A DNA stretch of 64,000 nt, from positions 5,707,501 to 5,771,500 of the forward strand of contig NZ_CP108080.1 of the NCBI RefSeq assembly GCF_036181745.1. Direction: 5' to 3'. Positions 51,266-58,155 of the stretch are shown in pieces (position 1 is the stretch's first letter; the number at the start of each line of letters is the position of its first letter). The notes under the pieces were generated by a model, which did not search any database, was not told the DNA's origin, and was given only the letters and a program-made list of their open reading frames with translations. The stretch comes from Streptomyces sp. NBC_00259 (GTDB lineage Bacteria > Actinomycetota > Actinomycetes > Streptomycetales > Streptomycetaceae). A program made the translations under genes and the position numbers.

Positions 51266-51619
51266 GTGTCACAGGGCCAGCGGCTTTCAGACCAGCAAGT
51301 CATCCAGCTCGAGAAGCAGCTCTTCGAGAAGTTCAACTCGATCAAGGGCCAGCTCCAGCAGATTCAGGGCACGATCGACAGCCTTGAGGGCCAGTGGAAG
51401 GGCATCGGCGCCGGGGCCTTCAACACGAAGCAGCAGGAGATCAACACCTCCATGGTGGGTCTCGGCAACATCCTCGCGAAGTTCCTCGAGGCGATGAGCA
51501 GCTCGAGGAAGATCAAGGACGGCACGGAGGACGATGTCCGCGCTGCCGTGCAGGCGATCAACGTCGACCTCGGTGTCGGCACCAGCGCTGCTCCGAAGTC
51601 CGGCATCAGCAGCCTCTGA
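51266..51619 (+). CDS. esxB: WXG100 protein, first of the Esx pair
   Basis: A 117-residue WXG100 protein secreted by ESX systems. The helix-turn-helix turn is QWKGIGAGAF (Trp44). It lacks a signal peptide and has a 20-residue tail (VDLGVGTSAAPKSG) without a clear Yxxx[D/E]. GTG start with AAGGGAA upstream. The name follows the first-gene convention of esxBA pairs and is not proven. The partner gene starts 67 bases later. Confidence 0.85.
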   Translation: MSQGQRLSDQQVIQLEKQLFEKFNSIKGQLQQIQGTIDSLEGQWKGIGAGAFNTKQQEINTSMVGLGNILAKFLEAMSSSRKIKDGTEDDVRAAVQAINVDLGVGTSAAPKSGISSL

Positions 51620-51686
51620 GCCGCTGGGTGCATTCGATCTCGGCGCGCGACAGCCGAGTGACCACAACACGTGAGATGAGGGAATC

Positions 51687-51989
51687 ATGGGCATGAACTC
51701 GGGTGACGAGCTCGTCGTCAAGTACGACGGCCTCGACATGGCGGCGACCACGCTCGGCAACCAGGCCAAGAAGCTCGAAGAGGACCTGCGGGAGATCAAG
51801 ACCGCTATGGCCACCGTTGCCGCCGGCTGGGAGGGCGAGGCGCACAACGCCTACGTCCAGGAGCAGGTGAAGTGGGACAAGGAAGCTGCGGACATCCACC
51901 GCGCCCTCATGCAGATCGGCCAGGTCGTGGCGAACGCGGGCGGCGACTACATGGGCGGCGACAAGAAGGCCGCCAGCTACTTCGCCTGA
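51687..51989 (+). CDS. esxA: WXG100 protein, second of the Esx pair, with Yxxx[D/E] signal
   Basis: A 100-residue WXG100 protein. The turn is AGWEGEAHNAY (Trp48). The tail YMGGD at residues 88-92 fits the Yxxx[D/E] signal that EccC reads. It would form a heterodimer with the 117-residue protein upstream. Streptomyces EsxA/EsxB pairs are secreted and affect sporulation. ATG at 51687 has GATGAGGGA upstream. A strong terminator follows. Confidence 0.88.
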   Translation: MGMNSGDELVVKYDGLDMAATTLGNQAKKLEEDLREIKTAMATVAAGWEGEAHNAYVQEQVKWDKEAADIHRALMQIGQVVANAGGDYMGGDKKAASYFA

Positions 51990-52073
51990 GCCTCCGGCTT
52001 CGGCCGACGCCTCGGGACGCTGACCAGGGGTGGGCACGCGCGAGGGGTGCCCACCCTCCGTCCGTCCGATGCG

Positions 52074-52113
52074 AGAAACCCCGGGAGCCGCACTGGCGGC
52101 TCTCGGGGTTTCT
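52074..52113 (+). terminator. Terminator after the WXG100 pair
   Basis: An 18-base-pair stem (52074-52091 with 52096-52113) with one G-T pair and a 4-base loop, ending in a T-rich run. It also closes the leftward transcript of the lipoprotein remnant. Confidence 0.9.
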
Positions 52114-52148
52114 GCTGTTTGCTCAGATGCGCAGGGCGCGGACCCGTC

Positions 52149-52771
52149 TCATGACACGGGCCCTTTGCAGTCCGCCGAGTCGGTGACGGACTTCCCGTAG
52201 GCGAGCAGGAGCTTCTTGGCCGCGTCCGCATCCGAGAAATTCTTGTCCCAGATGAGGACTCTGACGAAGAGTTGGTTCAGGTCGGGATGGTCCTTGGCGG
52301 CCACCGGGCAGGGGATACGGCGCACGCCGCCGCGTCCGGACCACATGTACGTTCCGTCCTCGCTGGTGTGCTCATCGAGGTCAACGTACGGGTTGCTTCG
52401 GGCCACCTTCCTCACGGAGGCGTCCGCCTTCCACTCGGAGAAGGCGCTGAACACTGCCTTGTCATCGACGAACACCTCGCAGTGCGTGCGGCCCACCTCT
52501 CGCGACGACGCGCGCGCCTCCAGGTTCTTGCCGTTCTTGGGCAGTACCGCGTCGAGTGCGGCGGCGGCACCGGTGTGCCGCACAGGTCCGACGGCAGGGC
52601 GAAGGACCGCTTCTCCTCCGGCTGCGAGCATGCGGTGAGTACCAGCGCGAGCTGTGCGGCTACTGCGATAGCAGAGATCCGCCTGAGTGGGATAGGCCGC
52701 CGCGGAGCCAGCCGTCGAGGCGAAACGATCTCACCCCGTCTGGGAATTGTGTGTGGGCTGGCAGGTGTCAT
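52149..52771 (-). pseudogene. Lipoprotein gene disrupted by a frameshift
   Basis: Two overlapping frames together make one lipoprotein. The first frame (from ATG 52771, with GGAGG upstream) gives a signal with the lipobox LTAC and the family start SDLCGTPV. The reading then leaves the family after CGTPVPP, and the second frame resumes with ALDAVLPKNGKNLEARASS and runs to a stop at 52149. The break is in a CCGCCGCCGC run near 52561-52573, where one base has been lost or gained. Sequencing error is possible. The intact relative at 53840 shares the SLCG start, the P-F/V-LPxxG block and the C-terminal KSVxxSExC-like end. Confidence 0.7.
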
Positions 52772-52997
52772 GGGGAGGAACCTCCATGGTGAGGTGGTCC
52801 GCCATGGCCTCGCCATTGGTGGCGGCATCGTTGAGATCGTTGTCGCGCCCGTAAGAGCCCATTCCGCTACCTATTCCTGATCGGGAAGCCCGTGGGACTC
52901 GGCCGCGTTGACGGCTGCAATCTGGCCGTGCGCGATGGATGCGCTCAGGTCCCTGGTTCTTCTCCCAGAGGGCGCTCGCATCCATACAGGCCAGCCG
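52772..52997 (-). other. Gap with possible gene fragments
   Basis: Between the broken lipoprotein and the next exported gene, short leftward stretches such as IAHGQIAAVNAAESHGLPDQE and MGSYGRDNDLNDAATNGEAMADHL have protein-like composition in different frames. They may be remains of a small gene. No intact start-to-stop gene is convincing. Confidence 0.3.
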
Positions 52998-53654
52998 TTA
53001 GCCGGGCAGCCTGGAGGGAAGATCGCACTTCGCCTTCTGGTGGGAAAATCGCGCCGCGTTGATAGCGAGATCAATCAAGTCCTGGCGGACCTCAGGCTTG
53101 CCTGATCCTTCATGCTTCCTCAAGTCCACAACAACGCTGAGGCTGTACGTTCCACCTGGAATATGTCCGGGCGACGCGCACGGTACCAAGATGGCTGCCT
53201 TGCGAGCCACGTTCACACCTCTGGTTCCCGCTGTGAAACTCTTGATATCGGATTCGCGAACATTGAGGGCTTCCTTCGCCCAGTCGCGGACGTCGTAAGT
53301 CTCGGAACCCATGTTCTCGGCGGTCTCGGTGAGCATCATCTCGGTCCTGGCGCTGAGCAGGACGCGACCCTCGCCCCAAACGAGACAGTCGGCGGTGTAA
53401 TCCGAGGCACCCTGCGTGATGTCTCTGCCGTCCAACCTGTCATCAAACTTGTACCCAGGCTCGCTTGGTAGCGATCCCTTCAGCGCTGGAACCACCTTTG
53501 CGGACTTGCCCAGGGACTCGCACACGTCGCTCGCTCTGATGTCGCCACGCCGCTCGAACGGAGGGAACCCGAATGCGTACGCTGCGGCAGTGGCCGAAGC
53601 GACGCACAGCAACGCTGCGAGGGGGATGACAACCTTCTTCGGCATGGCGGCCAT
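52998..53654 (-). CDS. Exported protein of the ESX island, unknown function
   Basis: A 218-residue secreted or membrane-tethered protein. VVIPLAALLCVASATAAAYAF at residues 8-28 is a signal or anchor helix without a lipobox. The outer part has five cysteines (DVCESLG, DCLVWG, VPCASPG, KCDLP among them), suggesting disulfides. It contains paired blocks similar in spacing to the neighbouring lipoproteins (Cys-rich start, end with a short helix of DLIDLAINAARF type). AAGGAC lies seven bases before the ATG at 53654. No known family recognised. Codon use is less G/C-biased than in the rest of the window. Confidence 0.7.
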   Translation of the reverse strand: MAAMPKKVVIPLAALLCVASATAAAYAFGFPPFERRGDIRASDVCESLGKSAKVVPALKGSLPSEPGYKFDDRLDGRDITQGASDYTADCLVWGEGRVLLSARTEMMLTETAENMGSETYDVRDWAKEALNVRESDIKSFTAGTRGVNVARKAAILVPCASPGHIPGGTYSLSVVVDLRKHEGSGKPEVRQDLIDLAINAARFSHQKAKCDLPSRLPG

Positions 53655-53839
53655 GGATTCAGTCCTTCTTTGCGTCCATCTGGCGTGGAACTCCCTGACC
53701 TTCGATCAGCGGTCCCGGCCACACCTCCGGCTACGATGCCGCCCGGGCCGATAAGGGAGCCGCGCTGAGGTGGCGAACACGGCGGCAAAAACAGCCCGCA
53801 GTCTCCGGAGTTGGTCACGACAGCGAGCGGACGTACAGT

Positions 53840-54388
53840 TCACCCGCTAGAGCAGGCCTCGGATTCCCTGACTGATTTGGCGTACTCCGTGATTAGCTGC
53901 TTCATGGCGTCTGTGGTGCCGAGGTCGGGTGAACGCACTTCGATGATTGCGAACATGTCCCCCTTGAACGAGGGGTCCTGGCATGGTTCGACTCGGGCCA
54001 CCGCGCCTCCGGCTTCGTAGAGATAGCTGCCAGTCGTCTCGTACGCCGCCATGTCGATGTGTTTGGTGTCGAGTGCCACCGCGGTGATCCTCGCCCCTTT
54101 CTCCCGCCATTCCTGGCTAGCCACCAGAGCAGGCTTCCCGTCGACACGGATTTCACACTGTTTGGTCCCCTTCACTGGGGCTTCCTCGGCTGACGAAAGT
54201 GAGGAGCCTCCCGGAAGGAAAGGAGTCAGAGACGCGGGCTTCACCCCCATGCCGCACAGCGAATTGGGAGCCGAGTACTTCTTCGCGTTCTGAGTTTCCT
54301 CGGAACATCCGGTCAGCGCTAGGCCGGCCATCAGGGCGGCACAGGCGAGCCTGAAGCTCGCCCTAAGCGGGACGGAGGATTTATTCAA
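53840..54388 (-). CDS. Lipoprotein of the ESX island
   Basis: A 182-residue lipoprotein from a TTG start (AAGAGG upstream). The signal ends in the lipobox LTGC near residue 28. The mature part starts NAKKYSAPNSLCGMGVKPASL and ends YAKSVRESEACSSG. It is a paralogue of the broken lipoprotein at 52149. It lies 73 bases downstream of the candidate effector gene on the same strand. An immunity or surface-sensor role is a hypothesis. No family name recognised. Confidence 0.75.
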   Translation of the reverse strand: MNKSSVPLRASFRLACAALMAGLALTGCSEETQNAKKYSAPNSLCGMGVKPASLTPFLPGGSSLSSAEEAPVKGTKQCEIRVDGKPALVASQEWREKGARITAVALDTKHIDMAAYETTGSYLYEAGGAVARVEPCQDPSFKGDMFAIIEVRSPDLGTTDAMKQLITEYAKSVRESEACSSG

Positions 54389-54461
54389 CGCAACCTCTTG
54401 TACGTTGTTGAAGGGATCCGATTGCGGCGGCGAAGTGCGATGCTGTCACAACCACATTGGT

Positions 54462-56774
54462 CTAGATGTCGGTCTGCAGGTCCTTGGCCACGCTTTCGGT
54501 GAAACCGCCACCCAGGTCGTAACCGTTCCGTGCACCGGTACGGGCGCTCTCCACAAGATCCGAGCCATTGGGGAGGTCGTGAACCCTTGCCGCAGTGTCG
54601 GCGGCGGTCACAGCGTGCTTGATGCTATCTTCCAGTCCGTTTTCCCACTTTTCGCCCATCTTGCCGCCGGCCTCATCCTTGGCCTTGCCCTCGGCATCCT
54701 GAAAGACCTGTTCGAGAATGACGCCGCTGATGGTGGTTGCCCCACCGCCAACCGCAGCGCCTACCACAGGGCTGGCGATGAAGGAAACACCCACGCCGAT
54801 TCCGGTCCCAATTCCCCCGGAGATTCCGCTCTTCCATTGGGCAATGGACTGTTCGTACTTCTTGTCTGCTTCTTCTGCCGCGCCGGCCAGAGCTTCCTGC
54901 CTGCCTACGTTCAAAGAGGCTGAAACCTCGCCGGTCGAGTGCGCAATCTCATGGACAAGGAGCTTCTGGTCGCCGCTGTAGCGCTGGTACTCCGGGAGTT
55001 CTGGATTCAGGTGGTAGTCCATGAGGTCAGCCATGTAGCCCTTTTGGCTTACTTGTACGGCTGCGTATCCCTCCGGGTCCTGTCCTACGGAGAGCAGGAA
55101 ACGCGACACATCTCGGTGGTCGAAAATTGCTTCTGAGCCGGCGACAGGGAAGAGTTTCTCCACATTTCCCCTCGCGGTCTTCTCCCCCTGGGTGGCATTT
55201 GGGTCCGGATTCGTGTCCGTCGTGGCGCGATTGATATCTGGTAGATATTCAGACGCGATCTGTCCCATGCTGTCGGACATGTAGCCGTACTTCGTCAGGC
55301 GTGTGTCGTCTTCCGCGATCGACTTGACGAGGGATTCCATCAGCCGGGCCTGCTGATCCGAGTGCGGCGCCAGGTCGGCCGTCGGCTTTTCGCCCGCCGG
55401 GTGGCCGGTCGTCGCTGCCTCCAGCGCCATGGCCAGGTTGTTACGCCCCGCGATGCTCTCCTCCATGTCCTTGTCGTAGTCCTTGGGCCAGTCGCGCTCT
55501 TCGAAGAAGTACTCGAAGTTGCTGAGAGACCGCCGGTCGTCCTTGCCCTCCACCTTGAAGTCGTGGTCCTCGTCCTTCGTGACGAACGTGTCGCCGAAGA
55601 ACTCGGTGGCGGCCGCAGGGCTGTTGGCAAGAGCCTTGAAGTAGCCGGTCATCGGGTCCCAGCCGGAGTCGGTTCCCGTGTGGTTCAGCTGCGGGAACAT
55701 GCCGATGGGCTGCCAGGCCACGTGGGCGCCGTTGTGGGTGAGCTTCTTCTCCGCCGCGACGAGCTTGTTGCCGTACTCGTTCAGGAACTTGTCGTCGTAG
55801 TCGCCCCACCGCATCAGGTTGCTCATGACCTGACCACCGAAGGGCATTCCGCCGTTCTTCTCCAGCGGCTTGTCGGCGAAGGCGACGACGTCCCGCTTCC
55901 ATGTCTCCATGGCGGCCGTGTCGCTCTGACTGGCGGTCGCCAGTGTCAGGCCCAGACTCTTCTGGAGGTCGTCGAACTGTTCACGTCGCTCGTGCATGAG
56001 CTCGGGATTGACCATGGGCCTGTTGAGCTCCGCCCAGAAGTCCAGCGTTCCCTTGCCGCCGAGGTTCGTGGCGAACCGCTCGGCGAAGAGGTCGTCGTTG
56101 GCGTACTTCTTCAGGCCGGCGTTGAGTCGGTCGAACTCCTGGACGGTGAGGTCCTCGGGCTTCTTCTTCGCCAGCTTCGCCAGGTCGTCGGCTTCCTTGA
56201 GCGCGTCAGCGGCCGCGTCGCGGTCCGCGTAGTTGGCGTCGGAGAAGCCGAGCTTGCTCTGGTCGACGAGTGCCTTGAGGACCTTGGTCGCGGAGCTGTC
56301 GCTCTGGGTCGCGCCGTCGAGGATCTTCTGAACCTCGTCCCGGAGGGCCGTGACGGCCGCCTCGGTGTGACTGGGGACGCTCTTTCCTGTCCCGACCTGG
56401 TCGGGATGGATGTTCATGCTGACCGTGAAGCCGCTACCGGTCGTGACGACGGTCAGGTTCTTCTTGAGACCGCGTTCGATCGCGTCGTTGAGCTTGGTCC
56501 GGTAGTCCTTGAGCTCGCTGCAAGCGTCCCGCAGGATGTTGCGGATCGACGTGGCCTGGGTGTGCGCGTCGGCGAACTCGCCGGCCGTTCTGCCGATGAA
56601 CTGCTTGGAGATCTTCGCGTTCTCGCCCGTCCAGCTGGCCTTGTTCGCCTGTTCGCGGAGCCCGTCGTCGGCGTCCTCCTTCAGGCTTGCCAGCTTGCCG
56701 ACCAAGGTCGTCCAGTCGGCGACGGCTTCGTCGAGAAGGCCGAACTTCGCGGAACGAAGAGTTTCGAGATCCAT
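54462..56774 (-). CDS. Large WXG-type T7SS candidate effector (DUF6571-like)
   Basis: A 770-residue protein without a signal peptide. The N-terminal ~100 residues are WXG100-like with ASWTGENAKIS (Trp48). The middle (KLGFSDANYADRDAAADALKEAD onward) resembles the DUF6571 proteins of Streptomyces. HEIAH at residues 608-612 is a zincin-like HExxH motif. Residues ~649-690 are a Gly/Val/Ala-rich hydrophobic segment (GGIGTGIGVGVSFIASPVVG). The last ~230 residues use codons with more A/T at third positions than the rest. It follows its WXG100-like partner by two bases. A secreted toxin or structural surface protein is possible; activity is untested. Confidence 0.75.
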   Translation of the reverse strand: MDLETLRSAKFGLLDEAVADWTTLVGKLASLKEDADDGLREQANKASWTGENAKISKQFIGRTAGEFADAHTQATSIRNILRDACSELKDYRTKLNDAIERGLKKNLTVVTTGSGFTVSMNIHPDQVGTGKSVPSHTEAAVTALRDEVQKILDGATQSDSSATKVLKALVDQSKLGFSDANYADRDAAADALKEADDLAKLAKKKPEDLTVQEFDRLNAGLKKYANDDLFAERFATNLGGKGTLDFWAELNRPMVNPELMHERREQFDDLQKSLGLTLATASQSDTAAMETWKRDVVAFADKPLEKNGGMPFGGQVMSNLMRWGDYDDKFLNEYGNKLVAAEKKLTHNGAHVAWQPIGMFPQLNHTGTDSGWDPMTGYFKALANSPAAATEFFGDTFVTKDEDHDFKVEGKDDRRSLSNFEYFFEERDWPKDYDKDMEESIAGRNNLAMALEAATTGHPAGEKPTADLAPHSDQQARLMESLVKSIAEDDTRLTKYGYMSDSMGQIASEYLPDINRATTDTNPDPNATQGEKTARGNVEKLFPVAGSEAIFDHRDVSRFLLSVGQDPEGYAAVQVSQKGYMADLMDYHLNPELPEYQRYSGDQKLLVHEIAHSTGEVSASLNVGRQEALAGAAEEADKKYEQSIAQWKSGISGGIGTGIGVGVSFIASPVVGAAVGGGATTISGVILEQVFQDAEGKAKDEAGGKMGEKWENGLEDSIKHAVTAADTAARVHDLPNGSDLVESARTGARNGYDLGGGFTESVAKDLQTDI

Positions 56775-56776
56775 GA

Positions 56777-57280
56777 CTAGTCCTTGTCCTTCTCGTCCTT
56801 CTTCTTCTCGCCGTAGATCGGGTTCTTCTCGCCCGGCTGCCCCACGCGCTCGTCGAATCCGCTGTCCAGCGTGGCGATACTGCTGAGCTGCCCGGTGATG
56901 TAGTGCTCGTCGTTCTTGTGGATCTTCTTGGTCACCCGCATGTGGTTCGAGATGTGGGAGCAGGCGTCCCGGAGGGAGCCGAGCTGTTCGTCCCATCGCT
57001 TGGCCACGTGGGCGAGCCCTCCACCGAGTTCGAAGCCCTGGGTCTTGAGGTCTTCAGCGGCTTTGGAGCTGCTGGGGCCGGCCACACGCGCCTCGTCGTA
57101 CAAGCGGTTGAACAGTTTGAATGCGTTCGACCCGATCTTCGCGAGATCGCTCTCGGAAGTCGTGAGGTCGCCGTAGCTGCCTCCGCCGCCGCCCTCGTCA
57201 GGCACCCGGTTCAACTGCATCTGCTCCGACTCACGGCCGGCCGCCTGCGTCTTGAGCTGTTCCCACTCGTCCCACGCCAT
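56777..57280 (-). CDS. WXG100-like partner of the candidate effector
   Basis: A 167-residue helical protein beginning MAWDEWEQLKTQAAGRESEQM. The second half has GGGLAHVAKRWDEQLGSLRDACSHISNHM, a WXG100-like helix pair. The tail is Lys/Glu/Asp-rich. It stops two bases before the start of the 770-residue gene, so the two are translated together. In other T7SS effector operons such small proteins form the export complex with the effector; the same is inferred here. The GTG at 57289 is a less likely start. Confidence 0.75.
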   Translation of the reverse strand: MAWDEWEQLKTQAAGRESEQMQLNRVPDEGGGGGSYGDLTTSESDLAKIGSNAFKLFNRLYDEARVAGPSSSKAAEDLKTQGFELGGGLAHVAKRWDEQLGSLRDACSHISNHMRVTKKIHKNDEHYITGQLSSIATLDSGFDERVGQPGEKNPIYGEKKKDEKDKD

Positions 57281-57342
57281 CTGCCACACCTTTCCCGTTC
57301 TTCACCCGGCGCTTCAAGAGGAATCGATTGGGGTTTCTGTGC

Positions 57343-57927
57343 TCACTTCGTGCAGGGGCCCTCCGCGGCGGCGGCGCGCAGGTCGAAGTCGATCGGAGAC
57401 ATGCCCTCCGGCACCGGCTGGTCGGCCGAAGGCTTGGCCGTGACCTTCAGGCATGTGGTGCCGTCCGAATTGCTCACCTCGTAGTGCTCCACGTTGCCCT
57501 TCGGCGTCAGCTCGCCCGAACGCCACACCAGAAGCGCCGTCGGGTCGTCCCTCTCCGGTCCGTCGAGCTGTGGGTCCATGCGCTCGTTCCACGCGCCGTC
57601 GTCCCCTTCGAACACCGGGGACATCCTCGAGCCGTCCAGCCACTCCGCCACGGCGACGGTCCGTTCCAGCACCTCCGCCTGACCGGCTCCGTCGGGCCGC
57701 TCTCGTTCGTGGAGCTGGTAGTTGGTCCACGAGCCGTAGAACGCCAGGCCTGCCGCCGCGAAACAGCACAGCCGCTGGACGAGGAACCCGGCGCTGGAGG
57801 GCTCGGCGGCGGCAGGGTCGGAATGCCGCTGTGCCTGGAACCGCCACCAGATCGCCCGGTGATCCGCGAGGCCGAGCGCGATGAACGCCACGCCGAAGAC
57901 CACCATGAATATGGCAAATCCAGACAC
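57343..57927 (-). CDS. Membrane protein of the ESX island
   Basis: A 194-residue protein from a GTG start (VSGFAIFMVVFGVAFIALGL). Two membrane helices lie in the first ~75 residues: VSGFAIFMVVFGVAFIALGL, then QRLCCFAAAGLAFYGSW. An outer domain of about 115 residues follows with VFEGDDGAWNERMDPQLDG and the cysteine pair TTCLKV/GPCTK. It is leftward and directly upstream of the WXG partner gene, so it may be the first gene of the island operon. Function unknown. It could be an immunity or accessory membrane protein. Confidence 0.7.
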   Translation of the reverse strand: MSGFAIFMVVFGVAFIALGLADHRAIWWRFQAQRHSDPAAAEPSSAGFLVQRLCCFAAAGLAFYGSWTNYQLHERERPDGAGQAEVLERTVAVAEWLDGSRMSPVFEGDDGAWNERMDPQLDGPERDDPTALLVWRSGELTPKGNVEHYEVSNSDGTTCLKVTAKPSADQPVPEGMSPIDFDLRAAAAEGPCTK

Positions 57928-58056
57928 TCCTCTGGTCCCTCTCTGCGAATGGCCCCCGGCTCGACGTCCGGCGTGTGCCCGCCCGTGCGGGCACACGCCG
58001 GGAGCTCTGGGGGCGTCCAGCCTCTGCGCGGTAGCCGCCGGCGCCCTTCCGAGGGC

Positions 58057-58140
58057 GCCAGGCACCGCATGCCAGGCACCTCACGCCAGGCACCGCACGC
58101 CGGTCAAGCAGCCAAGCGGTCAAGCGGTCAATCAAGCGGT
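58057..58140. repeat. Short tandem repeats upstream of the ESX island operon
   Basis: GCCAGGCACC occurs at 58057, 58071 and 58085, a 14-base period. CAAGCGGT occurs at 58113, 58121 and 58133. They lie between eccC and the membrane protein gene, in the region that would hold the island promoter. Confidence 0.6.
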
Positions 58141-58155
58141 CACGTCGTCACGCGG

